64,000 bases of DNA, from assembly GCA_023053575.1 (NCBI GenBank), contig JAKZAP010000013.1, positions 7,264,001 to 7,328,000 on the forward strand, written 5' to 3'. This stretch comes from Branchinecta lynchi (lineage: Eukaryota; Arthropoda; Branchiopoda; Anostraca; Branchinectidae). A model generated the notes under the pieces. The model was given only the letters and a program-made list of their open reading frames with translations, searched no databases and was not told the origin of the DNA. Shown piece after piece: positions 20,931-32,948 of the stretch; the stretch's first letter is position 1, and the number at the start of each line of letters is the position of its first letter. Position numbers and translations under genes: made by a program.

Positions 20931-22289
20931 TCTCAAGACATATCCTCTTGTTACATGGAATCCCAAAACTTGCAATGGATATTGCAATCTGTAAACCTGG
21001 TCTGTCGTGGTTAATCCGCGAAATTCCTCGAAAAAGTTAAGTAGCTTTTGGACATTCGGGTCCCTGGTTTGAAAGCCTTCGGTTCTTACACATATAAACA
21101 CATATCTTTGATGTCCTATTTATATTCAGTTGGTAGGCTACGTAGAATTAGAAAAACCATCTTCCCACTAACAAGAGGAACATTTCCGTAAAGAGTTGAG
21201 TCTCGTACATTGCAATTACTTTTGATAGTAGGGCTAATATTCTCTCCAAGAAATACTAGGAGGCGACACGAGAAAGCTTGGCATTAAAATCTACGACCTA
21301 ACCCTCAACTTAGGTCCGAGTCTCGATACGCGACGGGCGATGCTCTACACGGCAATTGAAGAACGAAAAGTTCGCTTACAGTCCAAATAACGTACAATAA
21401 AAGGATTGTCTTCGAGTTGTAGGTGTTCCCTGATTTCCATCTGAGGGACTGGAATTCACGAAGGCTTTGCAGATGTTCTTTAGCACAACCATTATAGCAA
21501 AAAAAGTCATATCATACCACCGACCTAACGGGGTTATGAAACCTGGTTTAAACTATCCGGCTTGCCTTTGACAGGGACGGATTTACGACTGAAGCTGGCC
21601 AAAAGTGCCAAAATTAACAATTAAAAAAAAAAAAATCGGATTGTCTTAAAATAAAACGAGCGTCCAGGACCTCGATGAGGCCAAAATAAAAGAGTGATAG
21701 GACTTAGGAAAAGGCAGGAGAGGGGTGAATCTCCGCTCCTTCGGGCCACCCCTTATTCCTACTATGCTTTTACTTCTTATTTCCTTGTGAACTACTCCCA
21801 ATCGTGTTGCCAGTCGAAAACTTTCTCTGCACGTTACTCTATTTTTACCTTTTACTTTTGTGCTCATCCTCTATATTTTCCTTTCGTATTTTATGCAGAA
21901 TCTAACAACAAGCTTCTAATATTTCTGACTAAATGTTTACGTAATTATTACAGTGAAAAAGTAACATAAAAAACTACGAAATACAGCTCCGAGTCTACCT
22001 AGGATGTTGAACTTTGGATAGGTCTGTTTGCGCGTATCGTGGCAAAAACCTTTCAATTTCCGTAAAAATTAGCAACAACCTCTTTATCAAGCAACAAAGT
22101 TTGTTACAAACTATTTGAACAGCTTTTCTTTTCACCCATCTTCACGTGAACGGGATTTTTTTTTTAGGTAAACAGAACAGTCGAACCCAAAGAAATTTTG
22201 CATCGACCCTAATTAAACGAAAAAATGTTCGCTCCTTCTGATTATTCCCCTGGGTTCGCGCCCCTTCTTCATAGATGTTACTGATCTAG
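20931..22289. other. Mostly unassigned sequence
   Basis: About 21514-21595 is the inverted partner of a block at 16440-16520. About 21641-21870 on the minus strand has a weak LINE-tail look (RESFRLATRLGVVH) but nothing diagnostic. The right edge (TTCTGATTATTCCCCTGGG) mirrors the flank of F1. Confidence 0.35.
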
Positions 22290-23310
22290 CAAAGTTGGGC
22301 CAACTGTCGGATTTTTGGGCCAAATGACGGGTGGGCGAACTGTCAGATTTTTGGGCCAAATGACGGGTGGGCGAACTGTCGGAAAAGTTGGGCTAATGCA
22401 GCGTTTACAAGTACAGGAAAACTTGAACAGAATCCGGTCTTGGTGACAAGATTATGTTTACACGCAGAGGGAAAAAAATTAATTCTTCAAACCAGAAAAT
22501 CTGAGATATATAAATTCACTATCCATTAAAAAAAATATTTTTAGAGCATTTATGACATCAGTACTGATGATTGCTGCTCTCAAAAGCTAGCTAGCCTTTT
22601 TTTTGTACTTTTTACCAGCGCCGCCGTGAAGATTCCTTTCAAGTGGGCCGGAATTCGTTTCATCATGAAAGGATTCCCGTCCCGCTAGACTTTTTTTCTA
22701 CTCGTCTTCACGAACGGAATCCTTTCGAGTCGACCAGAATTCCTTTCTACTCGACGGGATTTCTTGTCCGTGTAAACGCTACCTAACTGACGGATTCTTA
22801 GGCGAAATGACGGGTGGGTGACTGTCATAAAAATTGGGCGAACTGACGGGTTTTTAGGCGAAATGACGGATAGGTCAACTGACGGATTTTTGGGCCAACT
22901 GACGGGTAGACAAACTGTCGGAAATATTTGGCGAAGTGACGGATTCTTAGGCGAAATGACGGGTGGGTCAACTGACGGATTTTTGGGCCAAATGACGGGT
23001 GGGCGAACTGACGGGTGGGTCAACTGACGGTGGGCGAACTGACGGGTGGGAGTAGTGACGGGTGAGTGAACTGACGGGTGGGCGTAGTGACGGGTGGGTG
23101 TAGTGACGGGTGGGCTTAGTGATGGGTGGGCGTAGTGACGGGTGGGCGTAGTGACGGGTGGGCGTAGTGACGGGTGGGCGTAGTGACGGGTGGGCGTAGT
23201 GACGGGTGAGCGTACTGACGTTGGGCGAACTGACGGGTGGACGAACTGTCGGATTTTGGAAGTGGGCGAACTGACGGGTGGGCGAACTGACGGGTGGGGG
23301 GTAGTGACAG
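22290..23310 (-). repeat. 16-bp minisatellite, array F2 (opposite orientation to F1)
   Basis: Units read TAGTGACGGGTGGGCG on the plus strand, most regular at about 23040-23220. Longer variants (CTGACGGATTTTTGGGCCAA) lie at the edges, as in F1. A Harbinger-type MITE sits inside the array. Confidence 0.85.
22397..22783. mobile_element. PIF/Harbinger-type MITE (copy 2), TAA TSD
   Basis: It starts TGCAGCGTTTACAAGTAC, ends CCGTGTAAACGCTACC and is flanked by TAA (22394-22396, 22784-22786). Removing it and one TAA restores a continuous minisatellite phrase (TTGGGCTAACTGACGG). It aligns with the element at 10108-10483 along its length. Confidence 0.8.
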
Positions 23311-23317
23311 CGACCCT

Positions 23318-23670
23318 AAAAATCTAGTTACCCATCACTTATTCACTTAAAGAAGCTTGAAAACCCGGCGAAAATGCGTTACTTTGTTGCTCCGCTATTC
23401 ACGAATAGTTGATTTTCAAATAGCGGAATTTCCTTTGCCTGATTTGAATGCTCTATGCGCTTGTATCTGTATTGTATGCTCGACGAAAACGATTTACGAA
23501 AATAAGTGTTCACGCAGTGAGCTACCTTCCGTAAGCTGATCACTGGGCCCTGAAACGCCGCGTATGTAGCCTATTGAGATTCATTTTCCTGCGTCATAGT
23601 AGAAATTTGCGTTTTGAGGACGACCGTAGATGTTCTGAACGTCATCCTAGAGCAAATAGTGAAAAAAAAA
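23318..23670 (-). repeat. Dispersed repeat J, copy J3 (cassette on minus strand)
   Basis: It is collinear with the reverse complement of 5160-5510: ACCCATCACTTATTCACTTA, GCGTTACTTTG, AAATAAGTGTTCACGCAG, GTAGATGTTCTGAACG. On the minus strand the cassette has a TTTGCTCTAG acceptor and a GAAG/GTAGCT donor, but its frame meets a stop after DVQNIYGRPQNANFYYDAGK. Confidence 0.65.
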
Positions 23671-24843
23671 AATCCCTTACCATAATCAAGAAAATACAGT
23701 GTATACAGTTAAATGATACAAAAATAAGTTCGCTTTTCAGTTAAACTTTAAGGGTATAGAGCTGAAGGCAGTTGCGAATAAATAAGTAGTGGTCAAATTG
23801 TTGTAGCTTCTTGGCTTCTTCAAGGGTTATGGCACCTACCACGCGGGATTTTGGAACACAAACATAAAGTTCAACACGAGTATTTGCTCAACGAAATCTC
23901 GGCCAATCCGGCTTTAGGGCGCCTCTTCTTTCCGCTTCAGTCCAGGTCCCGTGACCTCGGTTCCAGCTGTGCTGGTGCCGTCAACTGTTCTGCCATCGCT
24001 TTAATGGTCCATTTGATCCAGTCTGCCGGGTATTAGGGGGGCAGCTGACTTGCAACCCATTGGGGGTGTATTGGTCATTTAGGCCAAATTGATTGGGTGA
24101 TAGCCGCGTTGTGGGTATTCTGATGGATTAGGTCATGCTAGGTTATGAGGGAGTTTAGGATAATAGGGGGTTGATCAAGATGTAGCGGCTTAGTGGGCGG
24201 TGGGGAGCTTCCGGTGTTGGAGAGAGGCTTTTGGTTTCTGTGGAACTTAAAGTGTGACGTTTCGGTTCGATGCAGCCGAAGTTCGTCATACGCTCGTGGG
24301 AATAAATATATTCTACAAATTCCCGTTCAGTCTAGGCCATAGTTTACGAGCTACCTTTGATTATATAAATCTTACTCGAAATGGAAAAGTCATGCAGCTA
24401 GGATATTCTTCAGCAATATTGCGTTCTTCTTGGCAAGACTCCTCTTCAGGCTGTAGTTGGGTAGCAATGGGTCAAATGTCGCCTCTTACTTCTCAGAAAA
24501 AAAGAAAACATGCTAATTTAGAGACAATTTTGGTACATGAAATCTTGGTACATTGTAACAAAATGAACGCTCTCTATGGAATCTGAAGACCGAGAACCTG
24601 TCATAGTTTAGCGCGCTCAGCGGATAAGTCATCTAAGTTTATTATAGCGAGTTTGGCTAGAAAAATTTCGCCAAAGTTCTAGCGAAATTTTGTCAGGGTA
24701 AATCCCATTGTATATTATTTCTTAATTCTATCCAGTTCCTAAATTTGATAGGGTTTGTGTCTTTTATTACTGGAATTGGGTATGGTTCCGGGTAGTCACC
24801 CGATTCTGATCAGTGTCTCAGTGGCTATCGCAAGCTGAACAGG
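23671..24843. other. Mostly unassigned, with one diverged family A fragment
   Basis: About 24398-24470 contains TTCTTCTTGGCAAGACTCC and CTCTTCAGGCTGTAG, a decayed family A-like core. I see no gene. Confidence 0.35.
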
Positions 24844-26298
24844 TTTTTATGGCACTTGCATCTTCACTTAGGGTACTTCAGAACGGCTAGGACGATGAAA
24901 CTTGGCAGGCGTATCAGGGACCCGTTCAAAATAACTTGGAAATAGTCACTTCTCTGATCCGACTACCGTGGGGGGAAGTGGAGGGAAGGGGAATCTGGGA
25001 TCTTGAGGAATGTATAACTTTGGAACGGGTGATTGGATCTTGATATTTGGAAAGACCTCGTGTCTCAGATATCCCAAGTCGGGACAGGATCCGATTGGGG
25101 GGGGGGGGAGGTCGGATAGGAAACCGAAAATCTTGTGACACGCTTAGAGCGGAACGATTGGGATGAAACTTGGTGGGAAGAACAAGAATTAGATACATCA
25201 GCGATAGAACCGGATCGGTTTTGGGCCCTACGGGGGGAGTTAGGGGGGGGGATTTCGGTGATCGCGACAGATATGCTAGGACGATGAAACTTGGCTTGAA
25301 CATTAGAGGCTTGACATGATTGGCTTAGAAAATGTCAGATCCACGACTGGACCATCGTGGGAGGAATGGAGGGAGGGGGAATCTGAAATCTTGAAGTATA
25401 TAACTTTTGAACAAGTGGACGGATCTTAGTGAAACTTGGTATTTAGAAAGACCTCGTGTCTCAAATGTCCTATTTAAAGTACGGACCTGATCTGATTAAT
25501 GTTGGGGGGGGGCGGAAATCTTGGGACACGATTACAGTGGAGCGATAGGGATGAAAGTTGGTTGGAAGAACATGCACACGCCCCAGATACGTCAGTCACA
25601 GAACCGGACTGGATTTGGTTACCTCTGAGGGGAGTTTGGGGGGGGGGATTCCGGTGATCGCGAATTAAGGTACTTCCAGATGTGCTAGGACGATGAAATT
25701 TGGCTTAGGCATTAGAGACTTTACAAGATTGGCTTAGAAATTGTCGTTTCTCAGATCCGGCTATCCCTTAAATTAAATCCTAACCACAAAGTAGCCTACA
25801 AAAAAACTTTCAAGCAAAATATACATTTTCATCATCCCCATGAACCCATGATAATTTTTGCCTCAAGAGTTTTGCTAAAAAATTACTTTTAGCACCTTTA
25901 AAGTGCGTACCTTAACCGAAAAAAAAAAAAAACTTTCGACCAAATTATGTATATTCACGATCCCCAAGGGCCCATGGTCATTTTTGCCTCAAGGGTTTTG
26001 CTTACAAATGAATTCCTTAAAGTTTAACAGTAATTTTGAGCAAAATATAAATTTTCATGATCCCGATGAGCTTATAATCCTTTGTGCTTCAAGAGTGTTC
26101 ATTACAGATGGAGCCCTTGAAATGTGCATCGTCACAGCCAGATCCAAAAATAAAATAGTTTTTACGAACGATACATTCTCGTGATTTCCAAGGACCTATG
26201 ATCATTCTTATCTCAAACAAACTCACGAATTGACCAATTCCTACTTTCCTCCTCTGACCCAGCCTTGCAAGTGCTATATGAACTTCTAGCTCTTGTTT
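24844..26298 (-). mobile_element. Family D element, copy D3
   Basis: The reversed 3' end TTTTTATGGCACTTGC is on the left and the reversed 5' end GAACTTCTAGCTCTTGTT is on the right. At least three ~280-bp units carry CTAGGACGATGAAACTTGGC, AGACCTCGTGTCTCA and G runs followed by TTCGGTGATCGCGA-like words. The GACGGACG stretch is lost. Confidence 0.7.
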
Positions 26299-26371
26299 GA
26301 GTTTTCTGTACATTAAGGACCTTCCCTCTGTTCTCTGATTTAAATAGTTAATAAATGGTATGAGAAGAAAT

Positions 26372-26455
26372 ATTCCTTCAGACCATGCTGACTGCGAATC
26401 ATAGTTGACAGTGTAAAACGGATACGTCAGCTGGATTTTATTAGAGCTATTACTA
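26372..26455 (+). mobile_element. Diverged family A' fragment
   Basis: TATTCCTTCAG, GCTGACTGCGAATCATA, AAAACGGATACGTCAGCT and TTTTATTAGAGCTAT match the fragment at 51588-51703. It stops before the hammerhead-like part. Confidence 0.45.
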
Positions 26456-26464
26456 TAACTCTTT

Positions 26465-27482
26465 GGTTGAAAGAACTAATGACAAATATGCAAAACGTGT
26501 CTCCGAACTGCATGCGGCAATGGTTGGAGGAGTTGGAGGGGGGGGGGGGTCTGGAAACTTCGTGACATGCACAAAAACCAAACGAATGTCCCGAATGGGA
26601 TGCAAGTTGTACATTACTGATTTTATGCGGCCTAGTTTGTTATTTGGCGTCCGGACCGGATCCGGCCACGGTAGGAGGAGGATGAAGCGGAAACTGGAGA
26701 TTTGCAGATGTGCCCCGATTATAGTCAAACTTGACTCGAAAGTTGTCAGAGATTTGACGTTTATGATACCTAGTCGTATTGGCCACAGTGTGGGGAGTTG
26801 GAGGAGTTCCAGAAAGTTTGTGGCTCGCATAGGGGTGAAACGAGTGGAGGGATTTGAATGAAACTTGGCAAGTATAGAGACGATGTACCGTAGATGGCAT
26901 ATTTTAGGTTCCGAACCGCGTCTAACCACGGTGGGGTGGAGAGGGGGGGGGGGGGGGTACCGGAGTTTCTAAAAAATGATCAGACTCGACTAAAACTCGA
27001 TAGCCGGGAAGAGAAAGATGCTTTAGGAGATGTATTTATGTGTCTCAACCAGATTCGGCCGCGGTAGGGGGAGTTTTAGGGAGAGGAGTACCGGCAGGCC
27101 CGTATCCAGGAATTTATTTCGGGGGGGGGGTTGACTGTGGCCCGGTCAAAAAGTACGAAAAAGACATTGATCACATGAAAAAACCTATAAAAATGATTAA
27201 TTTTGTAGGTTTCGGGGGGGGGGCTTCAACCCCCCCCCCCCCTGGATACGGCCTTGAGTACCGGAGATACTGTGGCACTCCTAGGGATCAAACTAGTGGG
27301 ATGAAACATTTGCCCTTGATGTTCCGAGGCGATGCCGGAAATGTTCAGTGTCGAATGAAACTGGATATCTTATTTCTAAGTCCGACCCCAGGGGGTTGAA
27401 AGAGGTATTTTGTTACGTTCTCATCTACTTTCTAGCACTACCTACTCGTAAAAAGTGCCATATGAGCTCGTAGCTCTTGTTT
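26465..27482 (-). mobile_element. Family D element, copy D4 (3' truncated)
   Basis: The reversed 5' end AAGTGCCATATGAGCTCGTA with GCTCTTGTT closes it at 27482. The body contains GAATGAAACTTGGCAAG, GGCCACGGTAGG, ATTCGGCCGCGGTAGG and long G runs. The reversed 3' end is missing. It contains element B1. Confidence 0.6.
27095..27256. mobile_element. Family B hAT-like MITE (B1), 8-bp TSD
   Basis: The termini are CAGGCCCGTATCCAGG and CCTGGATACGGCCTTG, with AGTACCGG perfectly duplicated at 27087-27094 and 27257-27264. A G run and a C run sit just inside the ends. The core carries GTCAAAAAGTACGAAAAAGA and TATAAAAATGAT. It is 162 bp long and non-coding. Confidence 0.9.
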
Positions 27483-28484
27483 TTATATAGTGTAAGAAGA
27501 TTCGAACTGAAAAGTAAATATGGTGAACTGTGGTCTCTAGATTTTAAAAATCTTTACTTGAGGCATACAAAGTTATGTCTCTCTGTCGTTGTTCGATTCA
27601 TACACAGTTTTTGCAAAGAACGGAAATTGACTGAGAGTACCAATTTCTGTTTCTAAGGAACGAGAACCCAGATTCAAGCTTTCCCGGAAAACTCTACGTT
27701 TTCGACATCTTGGGCTTTGCGGAATTGACAGGTGCGCTGGAACATTTCAACAGGACCGACATGATTTACGCTTTTTTTTTCATGTGACATAAAGCATACT
27801 ACATTGCAAAGAAAAAACGCGATTTCGGCCGCGACAAAAGCCATACCGTTCACCTTGTCTAAAGAATACTCACCTCCTAAAACTCAAATTTCGCTCCACC
27901 CGCTTTGTCCTTTCATCACGGGTAACTTACCCCTCCTATCCCTAGTTGAAGTGCGGACTGCGACAAATCGCAATAACATGCCGCCCTTTGTTTCACATTT
28001 CTTCCACCATTCTATCCCACGAGCTTTCCGTTAGAATTCTACAACAGAGTTCATTAAAATTCTTCCCATGTCTATTCTGTTACTGACGACTTTGACCAAA
28101 GGTGTGTAATTTAAATACATCAGCTTTGAAGAGTCCTGCTGGTTGGAGTCAATTTGCGGCCGGTGAATGCGCAACGGAGGGGAGGATCAGGGGATACGGA
28201 TTTGTTTCCAGGTTTGAATACATTGGGAGTGGGGGGTGTTCTATATAATGTAGACAGACTAAGCTGACTTTATTTCATTATCATACAGTATCTGACATCA
28301 CGGTAACCGTATCAGCATTTTGTCGTTTTTGCAGTTACCATGGTATTTGATACTGCGATTGCTGTGCAAAAATGACAGTTGCCAAATTCATACTTAAAGA
28401 CGTTACCCTCACATCATAAGTACCAAACTTCCTGCGCACTAATCTACAAAAGAAATCCAGGCTCCTGTACAGGTCTGTATCCAT
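27483..28484. other. Unassigned sequence
   Basis: I see no reliable gene, repeat family or RNA in this kilobase. Confidence 0.35.
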
Positions 28485-28762
28485 CAGAGGCTACTAGCCA
28501 AAATGTGTGTGGGGGGGGGGGGGAGGAATTTACCGACTGTCTGGTAATTTTTACCGACTTTTTCTGCAGAGAAAACGACTGTTTTGAAAATGACGGTCTT
28601 GAAAAAAATCCACTGATTTTCAGAAAAACCAACCAATTTTCAGAAAACCGATTGTTTTCATGAAAAAAATCAACTGTTTTGACGAAAAATCGCGGCGCTT
28701 CGCGCCGACTCGGTTATTTATTTTTACCGACTGGCTGACAGCATTGGGGGGGGGGGGGGGGT
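28485..28762. mobile_element. Family E hAT-like MITE, one end missing (E3a)
   Basis: It begins CAGAGGCTACTAGCCAAAAT, then a G run, ACCGACT words, GAAAAA/TTTTC runs and TCGCGGCGCTTCGCGCCGAC. It reaches the second G run, but the expected CGTGACGCCCCTG end is absent. Confidence 0.6.
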
Positions 28763-28968
28763 GCCCACAGATCGGACCAAAAATTACAAAAAAGACAGAT
28801 CATCAGCCGACGGTCGGGACCGTGGTACCTGAATTCCCCATGCCGCGGTTACTAGCCAGATACTCGGTAACTGCTGAAGTACCGCGGTTTCAGATACCAT
28901 GGAATATTCAAAAAAGCAATCAAAGTCTGGATACGAACTCAACTGAACATTAAAGCTTACACTAGACT

Positions 28969-29145
28969 CGGGGGCGTCACGACAAAACAGTCTGTTTTTC
29001 CGAAAATGAGTCGATTTTTTTTCAAAACTGTTTTTTTCTTTTCTTGAAAACAGTCGTTTTTCTGCCAAAACAGTCGGTAAAAATTACCAGCCAGTCGGTA
29101 AATACCTTGCCCCCCCCCCAAACATTTTGGCTAGTAACGCCTCTG
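28969..29145. mobile_element. Family E hAT-like MITE (E3b), 8-bp TSD
   Basis: The ends are CGGGGGCGTCACGAC and GGCTAGTAACGCCTCTG, with ACTAGACT perfectly duplicated at 28961-28968 and 29146-29153. It is a 177-bp internally deleted copy. This TSD fixes the ends of family E. Confidence 0.85.
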
Positions 29146-29303
29146 ACTAGACTCACTAGAGGGCGAACACTTATATAGCCTACATTTTACATACTGGTCA
29201 AAATCCCCACAGTTTGGCACTGACCCTATTGAACTTGAACTTACTAACCCCGAAATATATTGAACTGTGAAACAGTAGAGATGTGCTTCTTTGAACATAA
29301 ATA

Positions 29304-29405
29304 CTCCTTGAGCCCAAGCTGACTGGGAAACATATTCAAACAATGCATAAAACCGTTACGTCACTGACGACGCTGACGTATCCGTATTATTCATTGTCTG
29401 AATAT
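29304..29405 (-). mobile_element. Family A fragment A3, without the ribozyme-like core
   Basis: ACTCCTTGAGCCCAAGCTGA, AACATATTCAAACAATG and ACCGTTACGTCA are joined to GCTGACGTATCCG and CATTGTCTGAATAT. Both outer ends are present but the middle is deleted. Confidence 0.6.
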
Positions 29406-29599
29406 CTGCTTAGATTTTGAACGTTATTTAACCTTAGTGCGATTTCATCCTGTTTCTGCGACAAAAGTCAACTACCAGTCATCTATAAAGTAGCCAGTTA
29501 AGTGATCCTAAGAACACTCGAGTGGGGGTTTTGAGTCTTCATTTTTTCATTTAACCAAAAACTACTCTGCTTAGAGTTCAAAGAAACATACCTCTACGG

Positions 29600-29881
29600 C
29601 AGTGGTTCCCAACCTTTTGAGTGTCGCGTTCCCCTAGTTAAGGTTCAAAAAGGTTGCGCACCCCTTTTTGAACAACCATTCTTCTATTATTCTAATAAGA
29701 TGTGTCAAGATCTCGTCCATAGACTGATCAAGGACCACAAAGACACTTGCGCTGTTTCATTTAAACTTCTTAAGCCAAAACTCTAAATTCTTGACAAAAG
29801 CAGACGTTTTCGAATTCAGAGATTTGGAATCTTCGTGTACCCCTTACAAGGGTCTCGCTTTCCCCCGGTTGGGAACGACTG
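29600..29881. mobile_element. hAT-like MITE (CAGTGGTTCCCAACC type), 8-bp TSD
   Basis: The termini CAGTGGTTCCCAACCTTTT and CCGGTTGGGAACGACTG are inverted repeats of a widespread animal hAT terminus. The flanks CTCTACGG (29592-29599) and CTCTACAG (29882-29889) match at 7 of 8 positions. It is 282 bp long and non-coding. Confidence 0.85.
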
Positions 29882-30269
29882 CTCTACAGGACTTCTACAA
29901 ACCGTTTTTACAAAATAAATATTTGTCTACTTCATGGTCCCTAACCAATTTTTTTCGAAATGGAAAAAGGAAGAATTTTGAAGACCAAGCGAGCAAGAAA
30001 TCTCGTTTGTTCCAGTATCAAAGGCGCCTCTGTAAAGTGTACATGGTTCATCAATATAAAACATAGTGATCTGCAAGAGCGTCGAATTTCGAAGATTTAG
30101 CTCATTCAGAATTCATTTTCTATCGTATCTACAGAAGCGGGGAATGCTTTCCCCGACTTGTTCTTAAACCAAAGAGGAGTTGTTTTTAGTGGAGCGTTCC
30201 TTGGAACAATCCACTATTGCGAGCGCTGTAGCAGCTTTCGGTTTTAGGCTTTCACCATATTTTGTGGAG

Positions 30270-31050
30270 CTCATAACTCATGAACAAGTGCAAGTATCAA
30301 GTTCAAACTTGGTACACTTGTGGGTATTGGGGTCTAGTAGTGCCTTATATAGTAGTGCCTTTTGGAGGTCCCACCCCCCAAACCCACCCGGTTCAGGGGC
30401 AAATGGGCCCAGATTGCCCAGTAAATAATGTTCATAACTTGACCAGAACTGGACATAGGACGATGAAATTTCTTGGACGTGTAGATCCTAGGGCTGGAAA
30501 ATTGATTTTAAAGTTGCATCTCCCCCACCCACCCCTTATATGGGCAACTGGGCCCAGATTGCCCAGGAATAACGTTCGTTACCCGGGACAGAAATCCACA
30601 GGTATCAAGTTGAAACTTGGTAGGATTGCGAGCATTGGGGTCTCTTTTTACTTTTTGTGGGTCCCAAACCCCACCCCCACTTGGTTCAGGGGCAATTGGA
30701 CCCAGATTGCCCATTTTTTTTATTTTTAACTTGACATTAACTAGAGATAAGGCGATGAAATTCCTATGTGCTTTTGGATCATAGGGGTTGGGGAGAGTTG
30801 AACCACCCCACCCTCCCCGTTGTGGGCTCCAAGTGGGCCCAAATTGCCATGAAAAAGTGTTTGACCCGTGAATGGAATCAAACTCTAAGCTGGTATACTT
30901 GAAGAAAAAAGGTGTAAATACGCATTTTAATGGGTCCCGACCCCTCCCTCCCTCCCGTTCATGGGCAGCTGGGCCCAGATTTCCCATAAGTTCGTCAGTG
31001 ACAGGTCTCAAGTCAACTCTTGTATATTTGGGGAGATATGTCGATGGATG
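30270..31050 (+). repeat. Family H tandem array, about five units of 137-148 bp
   Basis: The word GGGCCCAGATTGCCCA recurs near 30405, 30550, 30698, 30835 and 30971. Each unit also carries ATCAAGTTGAAACTTGGTA- or GATGAAATT-like words and CCCACCCC runs. The left edge (AGCTCATAACTCATGAACAAG) resembles the 5' region of family D. The long open frames across it are by-products of the repeat. Confidence 0.65.
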
Positions 31051-31982
31051 AGGACTTGGTGTAACAACAACAAATAAGACGACGCGACGTACTTTAGTCT
31101 TTAAAGGACAGTTGGAAACTTGACTGTTTTGTCATATGATCGATGATATGATGTTGTTAATGAATTGTCACAAAGGGGGCATTAGGCTGCTACGATTTGG
31201 TTTATTGCGCTTTTTATTACCTTGCTAATGGAAAAGGGGTTTAGTTTAAAGGGTGGGACTGGCTGTCAGACCATTCAGTGTTGGAACGAATCTTATTCGT
31301 GCAAGATCTTCAACATTTCTTTGGATTTCTACCGGCTGTTTGTATACATTTAAAGCTTTTAAAGTGGGGTGATTACAAATTAGGTTATTTCAATCTTTGT
31401 TTGGTTATTGGGGATGAGTCATGAGATATACTTTGTTCTAAAGCTGTCTGTATGTAAAATGTGATAAACTTTTACTTTTACACTCCACGTCTGAGCGCTT
31501 GCGCACTTTTTCTGGGTTATTTAGGAAGAACCCACAGATTCATCGGAAATTGCTTGAGTGAACACTTTCTCTTTAGCAACCAGCAACGAACGGGGAAATG
31601 CATACCGTAAACAGCGTGACTAGACCTGCACGAACGTCGGACGAAAGTGTTAGTTCATTCTAAACTCAATCAAGTTGTATTAGTTGATTGTTCTAGAATC
31701 TACACAACTTTCCGTTCTTTTGCCACATCTTGTTCATATTTCTTATGTATTTTTTCCTAAATTGTGATGCGTTAGTAAAACAACAATCATAACAGACGGG
31801 GGGGGGGCGCTTCGGCGCTGTAGCCAAGGATTTGGATATGGTTACTGCATTCGTCCTGTCCCTTCTCATGAGCAATCAATAAAGCTGCCCCCTAATTAAT
31901 GGGCTTCTGGCTGTTTCACGGCTCGCCACCCCGCTACTATCACCTGTAATAGATATGACCGCTCTAACACCTGATACATTTA
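31051..31982. other. Unassigned sequence
   Basis: I see no confident gene. There is a G run at 31799-31807 and a GGCGCTTCGGCGC hairpin after it. Confidence 0.35.
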
Positions 31983-32206
31983 GCTCGTGCGATGTCATAT
32001 GGTCAGCGGTAGCTGACATTAGGGCTGTTTATATGAGGATTAGTCATCAGCAACAATGTAATGAAGTGGGGGCATTTTCTCTGAGAGGATATGGATTCGG
32101 CAGGGATGTCGCGCGTAGCGTAGATGAATGCCCTGGAGTGCGGGTGATGGCATATTCTTTGGGTACCCTTACTTTTGTGTGTGTACAGTTTTACGGGACC
32201 AAGTAA
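31983..32206 (+). CDS. Candidate exon with spaced cysteines
   Basis: After a possible ATTTAG acceptor the frame reads SCDVIWSAVADIRAVYMRIS, then QQQCNEVGAFSLRGYGF, SVDECPGVRVMAY and TFVCVQFYGTK, and stops at 32204-32206. A possible donor (CCAA/GTAACC) overlaps the stop. Four regularly spaced cysteines and alternating hydrophobic residues suggest an extracellular domain, but I recognise no family and cannot find partner exons. It could be a chance frame. Confidence 0.25.
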
Positions 32207-32435
32207 CCTCGCATGTAACCAAAAGCTTACAAACATGGTTCACACATTTATGTCCAAATCATGTTTAGGCTTAGAACGAGAAGCTTTGAACTTTTCGGTT
32301 GCTTAAGCAGTCGTAGTAGACACATTTTCTGCTCCAGTATCCTGACATCCGCGACCACGTTGACACTCCGCCGTTTTTTTTCAGAAGATTACAAAACCGT
32401 CCCGGCGGGTTTTAGCCTCACCCAGTCCGTCGGCT

Positions 32436-32948
32436 TTACTTAGAAACACGGAAAAACTTGCATAACCGGTATTTCTGACCAATGAGCTCCTCGGAACCAA
32501 TAAGCGGGAGCCTGAATGCAAGTGACAGTCTAGCTCCGATATGGTGGATAAACATTTCATTGGAAGAAATCGTGGAAATTGGGACAGATATAACAATGTT
32601 TAATACTGGTAAGACAGATCCTTTAATGATTGAGGTCACGGATTCTGCGGAAACCATAACCAAAATAGTCGTCTTTGATTGAATCAATGCATTTTTTGTT
32701 ATCCCCAGCCTCGTTCCCGTGAGAATCAGGCTGCTAAATGTACTGTATGTGACATTACTACAGTTTCCTCCGGTAGATTGTATTCTGTGTCCACTTTCCT
32801 CGAATCGCTTTTTTCCCGTTGTGGAAGTCGCAGCCAACTTGGACACATCAGTTCCGTGATTTTGGGAATGACGGAAACTGGTGGACTTCCGCAGTTCCGG
32901 AATAGCACCTGAATTCGGCAGCTCTGCAGTCTTCCGGATGCTGATCAT
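32436..32948. other. Region open on both strands, unresolved
   Basis: There is a 170-codon minus-strand frame, with plus-strand frames at 32482-32682 (ISLEEIVEIGTDITMFNTGK) and 32679-32912. None has recognisable motifs or clear splice structure. The plus-strand reading is the more protein-like, but I would not call a gene. Confidence 0.2.

Noticed and set aside
22290..23310. CRISPR-like array
   Set aside because: Units are contiguous 16-bp repeats without unique spacers, in a eukaryotic context: a minisatellite.
26453..26929. 158-codon minus-strand frame
   Set aside because: It is family D sequence in reverse; no conserved protein motif.
30280..31011. Long overlapping frames on both strands (149 and 167 codons)
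   Set aside because: They follow the ~140-bp tandem array H; similar words recur in different frames.
32436..32948. 170-codon minus-strand frame as a gene
   Set aside because: The opposite strand is equally open and neither shows motifs or splice structure, so it is recorded only as unresolved.
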